From NCBI RefSeq assembly GCF_006439025.1, contig NZ_RCYZ01000007.1, positions 296,007-360,006 on the forward strand: DNA of 64,000 bases, read 5' to 3'. The notes beneath the pieces were generated by a model, which saw only the letters and a list, made by a program, of their open reading frames with translations, did not search any database and was not told where the DNA came from. Below are positions 18,046 to 27,816 of this stretch, piece by piece. Made by a program: the position numbers and the translations under genes. This stretch comes from Hymenobacter nivis. GTDB lineage: Bacteria; Bacteroidota; Bacteroidia; Cytophagales; Hymenobacteraceae. Position 1 is the stretch's first letter; every line of letters begins with the position of its first letter.

Positions 18046-19608
18046 CTAAGCGGCCGCCGGCGCGTGGTTGCGGGCGTCCATCATTTTGGCCAGCTTGCCG
18101 CTGATGGCGAACAAGATCACCGCCGCCACGGCGGCCGACACGACGAAGACCAGAAAGAAATCGTAGAGGTTTTCGATGTGGTAGCCGAGCAGCACCGGGG
18201 CGGGCTTCGTCGATTTGGGGTCGGGGTAGAGACTGCTCATGTAGCCGGCCAGGTAGTTGGCGGCGGCGTTGGCCAGGAACCACACGGCCATCAGCAGGGA
18301 ACTGAATTTAACTGGGGCCAGCTTATTCACCAGCGACAGGCCGATGGGCGACAGGCACAGCTCGCCGATGGAGTGGAAGAAGTAGAGGGCCACCAGGAAG
18401 AACATGCTCACCTTCATGCCCGGCTGCACGTCGTGTACGCCGAAGCACATCACGAGGTAGCCCAGGGCCAGCAGGGCCAGGCCCATGGCCATTTTGACGG
18501 GCGACGGTGGCTCGGCGCCGCGGCGGCCCAGGGCCGTCCAGATCAGGGCCATTACGGGGGCCCCGGCCACCACGAAGAAGCCGTTCAGGTTTTGGAACAA
18601 GCTGGCGGGCAGCTCGTAGCCGAAGAGGTGGCGGTCCATCTGCTCGTCGGCAAAGAAGGTGAGCGAAGCCGGGGCCTGCTCGAACGCGGCCCAGAAAAAC
18701 ACCACGAAGAACGACACGATGAAGATAACCAGGATACCCTGGATGTCGGCCCCGCTCAGCGACTTATCGCTGAAAATCATGAAGGCGATGACGACCACGG
18801 CGATGCCCAGCAGCGGGGCGATGGTGGCAAACTTAGCCGAATCGAGCCACAAAATGCCGATCATGACGGCCAGCAGCACCGGCAGCAGGGCAAACACGCC
18901 CTTGATGCCGCCGGAGTTCACCGGGGTTTCGCCCACCTGCTCGCCGGTAGGCGTGTGCAGGTAGCGAGTTTTGCCCCACTGGAAAAACACGGTGCCCAGC
19001 ACCATGGCAATGCCGCAGGCCAGGAACGCCCAGCGGAAATCCTCTGACCGGCCGGTGTCGCCCACTAGGCTGGTGACGGTGTTGCCGAAGAACGAACCCA
19101 GGTTGATGCCCATGTAGAAGATGGTGTAGGCCGCGTCCTTGCGCTTGTCGGTGGCGCTGTAGAGCGAGCCCACCATCGACGAAATGTTGGGTTTAAAGAA
19201 GCCGTTGCCCAGAATCATCAGGCCCAGGCCGAGGTACAGCAGCTGGTGGCTGAGGGGGTGCGTGGCTTCGGCGCCGTAGTTGGAGGCGGCCGCGAAGAGC
19301 GTGAATTGCCCGAGCGCCATCAGGGCCCCGCCGGTGAGGATGGAGCGCCGGTTGCCCCAGTAGCGGTCGGCGATGAAGCCGCCGATGAGCGGCGTGAGGT
19401 AGATTAGGCTGGTGTAGCCGCCGTAGAACTTTGAGGCAAACGCCTTGTCCATCAGCATGGCCTTGGTGAGAAACAGCACCAGCACGGCCCGCATGCCGTA
19501 GTAGCTGAACCGCTCCCACATTTCGGTGGCGAAGAGCAAGTACAGGCCCTTGGGGTGGCTGGTGGAGGCTGGAATGGGTTGCTCGCGCTGGGCAGCAGCA
19601 GGTTGCAT
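18046..19608 (-). CDS. POT-family proton-dependent oligopeptide transporter
   Basis: The protein is 520 aa with about 12-14 hydrophobic segments in the inner membrane. The family signature EMWERFSYYGMRAVL (the ExxER motif, Glu29, Glu32, Arg33) couples proton and di/tripeptide binding. FYMGINLGSFFG matches the second POT motif. The start at 19608 (MQPAAAQ) is preferred over an upstream in-frame start at 19653. The AraC-type gene lies upstream on the same strand, 113 bp away, and may control or be cotranscribed with it; neither is shown. Confidence 0.93.
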   Translation of the reverse strand: MQPAAAQREQPIPASTSHPKGLYLLFATEMWERFSYYGMRAVLVLFLTKAMLMDKAFASKFYGGYTSLIYLTPLIGGFIADRYWGNRRSILTGGALMALGQFTLFAAASNYGAEATHPLSHQLLYLGLGLMILGNGFFKPNISSMVGSLYSATDKRKDAAYTIFYMGINLGSFFGNTVTSLVGDTGRSEDFRWAFLACGIAMVLGTVFFQWGKTRYLHTPTGEQVGETPVNSGGIKGVFALLPVLLAVMIGILWLDSAKFATIAPLLGIAVVVIAFMIFSDKSLSGADIQGILVIFIVSFFVVFFWAAFEQAPASLTFFADEQMDRHLFGYELPASLFQNLNGFFVVAGAPVMALIWTALGRRGAEPPSPVKMAMGLALLALGYLVMCFGVHDVQPGMKVSMFFLVALYFFHSIGELCLSPIGLSLVNKLAPVKFSSLLMAVWFLANAAANYLAGYMSSLYPDPKSTKPAPVLLGYHIENLYDFFLVFVVSAAVAAVILFAISGKLAKMMDARNHAPAAA

Positions 19609-19721
19609 ACAGTATATGTAGGGGTGAAAAAAGGCCGCACGGCCGGCCACCACAAATGGCCGGCAATACGGGATGGGTAAAGCTAGGGAAGTTTTGGCAG
19701 TCGGCCCCCGGGGCCCCCGCC

Positions 19722-20627
19722 CTAGGGCTGGGCGGCGGCCGGGGCCCCCGCGGCCTGGTAGGCGCGGGCGCGGTAGGCCCCGGGCGAGAGGCCGGTTTGC
19801 TTGCGGAAAAAGCGCGTGAAGTAACCGGGGTCCACGAACTGCAGCTCGTAGGCGATTTCCGATACCGGGAGCGCCGTGTACACCAAGTAGTTGTGGGCCC
19901 GGCGCAGGGTGTGGGCCTGCACAATTTGCAGGGCCGTGCGCCCCTTCACGGCCTGGCAGATACGGTTGAGGTGCACGGGCGTAATCTTGAGCTCCTGGGC
20001 AAAGTCGGCAATTTTTTTCTCGAAGGGCGCGGCGCGGGCAATGGCCTTCTGGAACTCGCGGAAGTAGTGCAGGGCCCTATTGGGGCTGGCGGCCTTGCGG
20101 CGGTTGTGGTGCAGCAGGCGGAACAGCTTCACGAACAGCAGCTTGAAGAGGCCATTAAGGGCGAGCTGCTTGCCGGGCAGGTCGGCGTGGGTTTCGGCGT
20201 GGATTTGCTGGGCCAGGGCCAGCAGGTCGGCAAAGGGCACCTCAGCGCTGAACTCGGCCAGCACGTGCACCGCGTTTAGCTCCACCAGCACGTCGGGCGT
20301 GGCCTGTAAAATGGTGTCGAGCAGGCCCTCCGAGAGCGTGAGCGTGCGCCCCTTCACCTGCGGGCTGAACGTGAAGCCGTGCACCGTGCCCGCCGGGATG
20401 ACCACCACGCAGGGCGTGATGAGCGCCGCCCGCGCGGGGGCCTCGAACGCGGCGCGGCCGGCCTCCAGAAAAAACAGCTGGAACAGGTTGCCGTGCAGGT
20501 GCGGCTTCAGGCCCCAGTCGGTGAGGCGCTGACGGGGCGCGATGAGCTGGCTCTGGAGGTAATCGTAGCGGACGCCGGCCTGGTGGTCGCCGTAGATGCC
20601 GTTGTAGCGCGCAATTTCCTGGGGCAT
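19722..20627 (-). CDS. AraC-family transcriptional regulator
   Basis: The protein is 301 aa from the ATG at 20625-20627. The N-terminal part is cupin-like (GNLFQLFFLEAGRAAFEAP...VVIPAGTVHGFTF), a possible effector pocket. The C-terminal two-HTH domain is canonical: FAQELKITPVHLNRICQAVKGRTALQIVQAHTLRRAHNYLVYTALPVSEIAYELQFVDPGYFTRFFRKQTGLSPGAYR. It is divergent from pckA. The inducer is unknown. Confidence 0.92.
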   Translation of the reverse strand: MPQEIARYNGIYGDHQAGVRYDYLQSQLIAPRQRLTDWGLKPHLHGNLFQLFFLEAGRAAFEAPARAALITPCVVVIPAGTVHGFTFSPQVKGRTLTLSEGLLDTILQATPDVLVELNAVHVLAEFSAEVPFADLLALAQQIHAETHADLPGKQLALNGLFKLLFVKLFRLLHHNRRKAASPNRALHYFREFQKAIARAAPFEKKIADFAQELKITPVHLNRICQAVKGRTALQIVQAHTLRRAHNYLVYTALPVSEIAYELQFVDPGYFTRFFRKQTGLSPGAYRARAYQAAGAPAAAQP

Positions 20628-20973
20628 GGCCGGACGGGAGAAGATGGGTGATTTTTTACCGTAAACCGATGGAATTCTGCCGCAAGGTATGATTTGTCCT
20701 GGTAATGGGTTCAATTGTTTCAGTGCGCCGCAGGGGGCCCCCGCTACCTTTGTCATGTTCAAAAAGCCCCCGCAACTGCTCGCCAATTTTGCAGATTTTG
20801 CCCATAAGCCACTCGCTTACACGCTATTTGCTCCTATCCATAGGTGTTCCTGACCGCTCGGCCGCCGGGGCCCTCCCGCCAAAATGCTTTACCCTGGGGC
20901 CCCCAGGGCCGGGATGTTTTGTGCCTGTCCTTCCGCAGTAATTTAATCCCACCCATCTTTTTCCATTTATCTT
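20628..20973. other. Divergent regulatory region between araC-type gene and pckA
   Basis: These 346 bp hold no gene. They contain the plus-strand -7 box TACCTTTG at 20745, which implies a pckA leader of about 215 nt. The leader includes CCCTGGGGCCCCCAGGG, a strong palindrome near 20890-20906 that could fold in the RNA. No known riboswitch was recognised. Confidence 0.5.
20745..20752 (+). promoter_or_regulatory. -7 box for pckA
   Basis: TACCTTTG matches TAnnTTTG. A TTG lies at 20715-20717 but its 27-bp spacing is longer than usual. It would give a long pckA leader. Confidence 0.5.
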
Positions 20974-22611
<1,638 letters not shown>

Positions 22612-22669
22612 GCTAAGGGCGCTCGTTATTGGTTAGCAGGCTTTTTGCGAGTAAGGAATTGCACAAAAA

Positions 22670-22770
22670 GGCGGCCGTGCGGAGCGCAGTCGAAGCACCT
22701 TTCCCGTGTCGTTGAACGATTGGCTTACTGCCGTGGGAAAGATGCTTTGACTGCGCTCCGCACGGCCGCC
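22670..22770. repeat. Long intergenic hairpin, copy 1 of a repeat family
   Basis: Arms 22670-22705 and 22735-22770 are inverted and match at 34 of 36 positions, around a 29-base loop. The arm word GGAGCGCAGTCGAAGCA and the loop-to-arm segment TTACTGCCGTGGGAAAGATG recur, with changes, in the element at 59397-59496. It follows pckA, 58 bp after its stop, and no T run makes it a classical terminator. Nearby (22806-22830) are CTGATAAC words like those at 10484. Confidence 0.9.
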
Positions 22771-22872
22771 TAATGTTCTGGCTTTTTTAGTTTGGCAACA
22801 AGCCTATTGACTGATAACTGACTGATAACGAACGCCTAATAGCCCAAATCCCTTGGCTAAAGCCAGCGGGGC

Positions 22873-24468
22873 CTACGAAGCCTTGTCCAGCGCCAACCGG
22901 CCTTCTTCCAAGTCCAGCTCGTTTTCGAGCTTGCGGAGCACTTCTTCGTTGGTGCGCTGGGCGCGGCGCAGCTCCTGCAGCTGCCCGCGCTCGAAGTGGA
23001 TGAGCACTTCCTGGAGCTGCTGGAAGGGGCTAAGGGTGGCGGCGGGCACGGCCTCGGGGCCCCCGGCGGCACGCTGGCGCAGGCGGTCGAGGCGAATTTG
23101 GTAGCGCGACTGCATGCGGCCCAGCACGTCGGCCGGGGCCTGGGCGGCGGCTTCAGGGCTGTGCAGGTAGGCCAGCGTGCGGGTGGCCAGGCGCACGCGC
23201 AGGGCCTGCTCCTCGCGCTCGGCCAGGCCGTCGGCCTCCAGCCCCAGCCAGCCGATGAGGGGCCGCAGCGTGAGGCCCTGCACCAGCAGCGACACCAGAA
23301 TGACCACGAAGGTGAGCAGCAGCATGGGGTTGCGCTGCGGAAAAGCATCCCCGTTGGGCAGGGCCAGCGGCAGGGCCAGCGCGGCGGCCAGCGAGAGCAC
23401 CCCCCGCATGCCGCCCCAGCCCAGCAGGGTAGCCTCGGCCCAGGTGGGGGCCTCGGTTGGCTGCGCCCGGCCGCCGCCCAGCCAGCGCGGCAGGTAGGCG
23501 CTGGGGTACACCCACAGCATGCGGGCCCCCAGCACGGCCAGGCTGATGAGCACGCCGTAGCCCACCAGCGGCCAGCGCAGGCCGGGGGCCACGCCCGCCA
23601 CCACGCCCGGCAGCTGCAAACCAATTAGGATGAATACCAGGCCGTTGAGTAGAAACTCCAGCGTGTCCCATACGGCCGCGGCTTGCAGGCGGCGGTCGTG
23701 GTCGGTGGCGCGGCCCGCGTGCTGGCTGGCGAAGAGCGCCGCTGCCACCACCGCCAGCACCCCCGAGCCGTGCAGGGTTTCGGCCAGCAGGTAGGCCGCG
23801 TAGGGCGTGAGCAGGGTCAGGCTGGTGTCGATGGCCGCGCTGGTGCGCGAGAGCCGGTGCACGCCGTAGAACGCGGCCGCCACCGCCAGCCCCACCCCAA
23901 TGCCCACGGCCGTTACCAGCAGCAGCTGCCCCGCCGCCTGCCCCAGCGCAAACTGCCCCGTGACCACCGCCGCCACCGCGTAGCGGTAGGCAATGAGGCC
24001 CGTGGCGTCGTTCACCAGGCTCTCGCCCTCCAGCACCACGCTGATGCGCCGCGACACGGGCAAGCCCTTGGTGGCCACCGCGGCCGACACGGCATCGGTG
24101 GGCGACACGATGGCGGCCAGCACAAAGGCGGGGCCCCATCCGAAGCCCGGCAGCGCGTAGTGGGCCACCGCCGCCACCAGCGCCAGCGAAAACAGCACGC
24201 AGCCCACCGCCAGCAGCGTAATGGGCCGCGCCTCGGCCCGAAACGACGACCACGACAGGGCCCAGGCCGAGGCATAAAGCAGGGGCGGCAGAAACACGAA
24301 AAACACCAGGTTGGGGGCCAGCACCACCGGCGGCAGCCCCGGCCACAGGCTCAGGGCCAGGCCCGCCAGCACCAGCACCACCGGGTAGGGCACCCGCAGC
24401 CGGTTGGCCACCTCGGCCAGCGCCGTCGTCACGGCCAGCAGCAGGACCAGGAGTTCAATTTCGTGCAT
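22873..24468 (-). CDS. CPA1-family sodium/proton antiporter
   Basis: The 531-aa inner-membrane protein has about 12 hydrophobic segments in the first 400 residues and a cytoplasmic C-terminal helical tail (PFQQLQEVLIHFERGQLQELRRAQRTNEEVLRKLENELDLEEG). The transport site motifs SPTDAVSAA (Asp125) and EGESLVNDATG (Asn153-Asp154) are those of Na+/H+ or K+/H+ antiporters of the NhaP/YjcE type. It likely serves pH and cation homeostasis. The exact cation cannot be inferred. Confidence 0.93.
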   Translation of the reverse strand: MHEIELLVLLLAVTTALAEVANRLRVPYPVVLVLAGLALSLWPGLPPVVLAPNLVFFVFLPPLLYASAWALSWSSFRAEARPITLLAVGCVLFSLALVAAVAHYALPGFGWGPAFVLAAIVSPTDAVSAAVATKGLPVSRRISVVLEGESLVNDATGLIAYRYAVAAVVTGQFALGQAAGQLLLVTAVGIGVGLAVAAAFYGVHRLSRTSAAIDTSLTLLTPYAAYLLAETLHGSGVLAVVAAALFASQHAGRATDHDRRLQAAAVWDTLEFLLNGLVFILIGLQLPGVVAGVAPGLRWPLVGYGVLISLAVLGARMLWVYPSAYLPRWLGGGRAQPTEAPTWAEATLLGWGGMRGVLSLAAALALPLALPNGDAFPQRNPMLLLTFVVILVSLLVQGLTLRPLIGWLGLEADGLAEREEQALRVRLATRTLAYLHSPEAAAQAPADVLGRMQSRYQIRLDRLRQRAAGGPEAVPAATLSPFQQLQEVLIHFERGQLQELRRAQRTNEEVLRKLENELDLEEGRLALDKAS

Positions 24469-24792
24469 ATATATAGAAGAGCCGTACGGGGGAGAAAGGG
24501 CCCGCCGGCACGCGCGGTGCGCCCGGCGGCGGGCATTGTTTACGGCGGGGGCCCTCGCCTGCCATTGCCCCGCGCCAAATAAAAGGCGGATCTGCCATTA
24601 ACATACTGTCTTTCAATTTTAAAACTAAAAACTGCCGGCTAGCCCCGGCCCACGCGGCCGCTTGATTTTGGAGCGCCGCACCTCCTGAGCCGCGCCCGCG
24701 GCCGGGGCCCCGGCGCAACCCCCAGCCGCGGGCGCGGTCTATGGGCGCGCGCCGGGGCCCCGGCGGCGCTATTTTTGGGCTTTCCTTTTTAT
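24469..24792. other. Divergent spacer between antiporter and S1/P1 nuclease
   Basis: These 324 bp hold no convincing gene. A minus-strand open frame at 24455-24718 looks like shadow coding. The spacer is very GC-rich with several GCCGGGGCCCCGGC-type palindromes (around 24705 and 24752), apart from an AT-rich patch at 24600-24640. A -7 box TATTTTTG lies at its right end. Confidence 0.5.
24770..24777 (+). promoter_or_regulatory. -7 box for the S1/P1 nuclease gene
   Basis: TATTTTTG matches TAnnTTTG and ends 15 bp before the ATG at 24793, giving a very short leader. Confidence 0.5.
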
Positions 24793-25587
24793 ATGATGCG
24801 TTTCCGTTTCCTGCCGCTGCTTCTCTTACTGCTGGCCCCCGCCCGCCTCTGGGCCTGGGGCGTGGAAGGCCACCGCGCCGTGGGGCGCATAGCCGAGCAC
24901 CACCTTAGCCCCCAGGCGCGCCGCGCCGTGCACGAGCTGCTGGGCACCGAAAGCGTGACGCTGGTGAGCACCTGGGCCGATGAAATCCTGTATCCGCCTG
25001 TGCCCGAGTTCAAGGGCACCAGCCCCTGGCACTACGTGAACAGCCCCAGCGGCCTCGGCCACGACCAGTACGTGCAGGACCTCAAGGCCCAAACCATCCC
25101 CAACGCCTACCGCGCGCTGCTCGACAACATGGCCATTCTGAAGGACAAAACCAAGCCCCGCGCCGACCGGGTGGTGGCGCTGAAATTCGTTATTCACCTC
25201 GTGGGCGACGTGCACCAGCCCCTGCACGCCGGCCGGCTCGAAGACCGGGGCGGCAACAGCATCAAGCTCACCTACCGCGGCAAGGAAACCAACCTGCACA
25301 GCCTCTGGGACAGCGGCTTGCTGGATTACCAGGGCCTGAGCTACTCCGAAATGGGCCAGCAGTACGACGACGTGCCCAAGGCCCAGCAGCGCCAGTGGCA
25401 GCGCGACGACGCGGCCCAGTGGCTGTGGGAATCGTACCAGCTCAGCGAGCAGATTTACGCCGAAGCCGCCCAAAACCCCACCGGCTTCGACTACCGCTAC
25501 TACCCCGCCCACGGGCCCCAGGTGCAGCGGCGCATCCAGCAAGCCGGCCTGCGCCTGGCCGCCGTGCTGAACGACGCGCTGAAATAG
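24793..25587 (+). CDS. Secreted S1/P1-family nuclease
   Basis: The protein is 264 aa with a signal peptide (RFRFLPLLLLLLAPARLWA) cleaved before the family's mature N-terminal Trp: WGVEGHRAVGRIAEHHL, where the Trp amino group and His bind zinc. Further zinc ligands are in VSTWADEI, SPWHYVN, KFVIHLVGDVHQPLHAGRLEDRGGNSI and NLHSLWDSGL. It probably degrades single-stranded DNA or RNA in the periplasm or outside, releasing nucleotides and phosphate. It stands alone as a transcription unit. Confidence 0.95.
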   Translation: MMRFRFLPLLLLLLAPARLWAWGVEGHRAVGRIAEHHLSPQARRAVHELLGTESVTLVSTWADEILYPPVPEFKGTSPWHYVNSPSGLGHDQYVQDLKAQTIPNAYRALLDNMAILKDKTKPRADRVVALKFVIHLVGDVHQPLHAGRLEDRGGNSIKLTYRGKETNLHSLWDSGLLDYQGLSYSEMGQQYDDVPKAQQRQWQRDDAAQWLWESYQLSEQIYAEAAQNPTGFDYRYYPAHGPQVQRRIQQAGLRLAAVLNDALK

Positions 25588-25608
25588 CGCGCCGGGACCC
25601 CTATTTGG

Positions 25609-26580
25609 TTAGCCAGCGGCTACCAAACGGCTGGCTAAATCCTCAATGTCGGCGCGGCAGGCCAGAGGCCCCAGCCACTCCGCGGGCAACGCCGCTTCTC
25701 CATAGGCCAGGCCGGCCAACCCGCCCGCCACGGCCCCGGTCGTGTCGGTGTCGCTGCCCAGGTTGACGGCCGCCAGCACCGTGGCCGGGTAGCTGGTTTG
25801 GGTGAGCAAGCACCACAGCGCCGCTTCCAGGGTGTGCACTACGTAGCCGGAAGACTCGATTGCGGCTTCGGGCAGCGCGGGCAAGCTGCCGTCGAGCACC
25901 CGGCGGTAGTAGATATCCTCCACAGCCGCGGGAATGCTGCCCTGCCGCAGCCACGGGTTGGCTGCCGCCATCATTTGGGCATACGCTTCGGCCGGCCCCA
26001 GGCCCGCCAGCAGCCCCCGCGCCACCAGCAAGTACAGGAAGCAGCCCAGCGTGGAGCGCGGGTGCCCGTGCGTGACGCTGGCCACGGCGGCCGTGAGGGC
26101 CCACGCGGCGTCCAGGTCCAGCCGTTCGGCGCGCCAGGTTTGGTGGAAGGCCAGCGGCAGGATGCGCATCAGGGCCCCGTTGCCGTTGTCTTGGGCCGTG
26201 CGGGGCCCCGCGCTGGTGGGCTCCGCGCCTTGCCGCAGGCGGCCAATGGCGGCGCGGGTGGCGTTGCCCACGTCGAAGGTTTCGGCGGTGGCCGTCCAGT
26301 AAGCGTTATCCAGCCAGTTGATGCAGCGGCGGGCAAAATCGGCCAGGTCCGGGGGCCCCAGCAGGCCCTTGGGCCGGGCCAGGGTTTCGGCCAGGCAGAA
26401 GGTGAGCGAGGCGTCGTCGGACCAGGTGCCGGCCGGCTGGTCGTGCGTGCCGTGGGCGCGCAGGCCAGCCACGGGGTCGCGGCGACGCTCGTCGCGGCTT
26501 CGGAACTCAACGGGCACGCCCAGGGCGTCGCCCACGGCCAGGCCCAGCAGGGCGGCCCGGGCAGCAGGTAGTAGCAGCAT
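25609..26580 (-). CDS. ADP-ribosylglycohydrolase family protein
   Basis: The 323-aa all-helical protein has the dinuclear magnesium motifs of the DraG/ARH3 family: GTWSDDASLT near residues 51-60 and NLGSDTDTTGAVAGGLAGL near the C-terminus. LLGLAVGDALGVPVEF is the usual family opening. It probably removes ADP-ribose from a protein, nucleic acid or small molecule; the substrate is unknown. The start at 26580 was chosen because the -7 box TACTTTTG lies five bases upstream. It is divergent from rsmE. Confidence 0.93.
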   Translation of the reverse strand: MLLLPAARAALLGLAVGDALGVPVEFRSRDERRRDPVAGLRAHGTHDQPAGTWSDDASLTFCLAETLARPKGLLGPPDLADFARRCINWLDNAYWTATAETFDVGNATRAAIGRLRQGAEPTSAGPRTAQDNGNGALMRILPLAFHQTWRAERLDLDAAWALTAAVASVTHGHPRSTLGCFLYLLVARGLLAGLGPAEAYAQMMAAANPWLRQGSIPAAVEDIYYRRVLDGSLPALPEAAIESSGYVVHTLEAALWCLLTQTSYPATVLAAVNLGSDTDTTGAVAGGLAGLAYGEAALPAEWLGPLACRADIEDLASRLVAAG

Positions 26581-26585
26581 GGGGC

Positions 26586-26593
26586 CAAAAGTA
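26586..26593 (-). promoter_or_regulatory. -7 box abutting the ADP-ribosylglycohydrolase start
   Basis: On the minus strand TACTTTTG ends five bases before the ATG at 26580. Transcription would start at or next to the ATG, suggesting a leaderless mRNA. No -33 at normal spacing is clear. Confidence 0.5.
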
Positions 26594-26665
26594 GCGCCGG
26601 AACCGCCCGCTTTTCCCACCGCAAACTGCGCGCCGGGGCCCCAACTTGGCCGACCTTTGCGCCCC

Positions 26666-27373
26666 ATGCTGACCTGCTACGCCCCCGACCTGCACCCCGG
26701 CCAACCGGCCTACACCCTCTCCGAAGAAGAAAGCAAGCACGCCGTGCGCGTGCTGCGCCTGGGCCCCGGGGCCCCCGTAGCCCTCGTGGACGGCCGCGGG
26801 GGCCGCTACCAAGCCGAGGTGGCCGACGCCAACGCCAAGCGCTGCCAGCTGCACATTACCGCCCACGAGGCCGTGCCGCCCCGCTCCTACCTTGTGCACG
26901 TGGCCGTGGCCCCCACCAAAAACCTCGACCGCATGGAGTGGTTCGTCGAAAAAGCCGTGGAAGTGGGTGTGGACCGCATTTCCTTCCTCCGCTGCGCCCG
27001 CTCCGAGCGCCGCGAGCTGAAGCTGGAGCGGCTGGAAAAAATAGCGGTCAGCGCCCTCAAGCAGAGCGGCCAAGCGTGGCTGCCGCAGCTGGATGAGCTG
27101 ATGGACTTCGCCCCGTTCGTGGCCACCGCCGACGCGGCCACCACCTTCATTGCGCACCTGGAGGAGGGCGAGCGCACGGCCCTGGCGCAGGTGGCCGCCA
27201 CGGGGCCCGGCTGCTGCGTGCTCATCGGGCCCGAAGGCGACTTTTCGCCGGAGGAAATTGCCTTGGCACTGGCCCGCGGCATCCGCCCCGTTACGCTGGG
27301 GCCCTCGCGGCTGCGCACCGAAACAGCAGCGCTGGCGGCCGTATTCACAGCCCAAATCGTGCGGGCGGGGTAA
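26666..27373 (+). CDS. rsmE: 16S rRNA (uracil1498-N3)-methyltransferase RsmE
   Basis: The 235-aa SPOUT methyltransferase modifies U1498 of 16S rRNA. N-terminal PUA-like part (YTLSEEESKHAVRVLRLGPGAPVALVDGRGG) and C-terminal trefoil knot (VLIGPEGDFSPEEIALAL, LGPSRLRTETAALAA) are present. The frame extends upstream to 26318, but that part opposes the glycohydrolase gene. A near-consensus -7 box (GACCTTTG) ends seven bases before this ATG. Confidence 0.96.
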   Translation: MLTCYAPDLHPGQPAYTLSEEESKHAVRVLRLGPGAPVALVDGRGGRYQAEVADANAKRCQLHITAHEAVPPRSYLVHVAVAPTKNLDRMEWFVEKAVEVGVDRISFLRCARSERRELKLERLEKIAVSALKQSGQAWLPQLDELMDFAPFVATADAATTFIAHLEEGERTALAQVAATGPGCCVLIGPEGDFSPEEIALALARGIRPVTLGPSRLRTETAALAAVFTAQIVRAG

Positions 27374-27816
27374 GGGTTGCCGCAAAAGCTGGCGGCGCGC
27401 GCCGAGCCGGTGCGCAAAGGCAAGGGGCCCGGCGTCTCTTTTTTGACGGCTACGCTCCACAAGCGCCGTTATGAGCGAGTTGGCCTGGTTCTGCCGGCGG
27501 GCCCACACGGCATCGGTAATGGTTGCATCCGGCTCGCTCGCCGTAAAGTGGGTGTATTTCGCGCTGGCTTGCCGGTTTGGGGCGGTGAGCTCGGCGCACC
27601 TCCGCAAGCGAGCTAGCACCCAGTGGCCGCGCGGCCTGCGTTTCGACGCTCCTGTTTTGACAAAATGAGCGCCTGTCGCTGGCATGGGTCCTAGCCGTTT
27701 CAGTGCCCGGCTCGCATGAAGCGGTAAGCCTGCTTCGACAGGCGAACGCCAGATGCGCATAATTGCCCCTTCCCAACCTAATACCAAGCAAGTATTCATC
27801 ATCAGGTAGTTACAAA
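27374..27816. other. 443-bp intergenic region between convergent rsmE and rtcB-like genes
   Basis: No convincing gene. A minus-strand frame (about 27507-27764) reads MRIWRSPVEAGLPLH..., but matches no family I recognise. It includes a small hairpin GCCTGCTTCGACAGGC (27728-27743) and the word GTCGAAGCAGG, related in part to the hairpin family at 22670. It may be repeat or decayed DNA. Confidence 0.4.

Noticed and set aside
24455..24718. Minus-strand 87-codon frame before the antiporter gene
   Set aside because: It overlaps the antiporter start, contains no recognisable domain and sits in palindromic GC-rich sequence.
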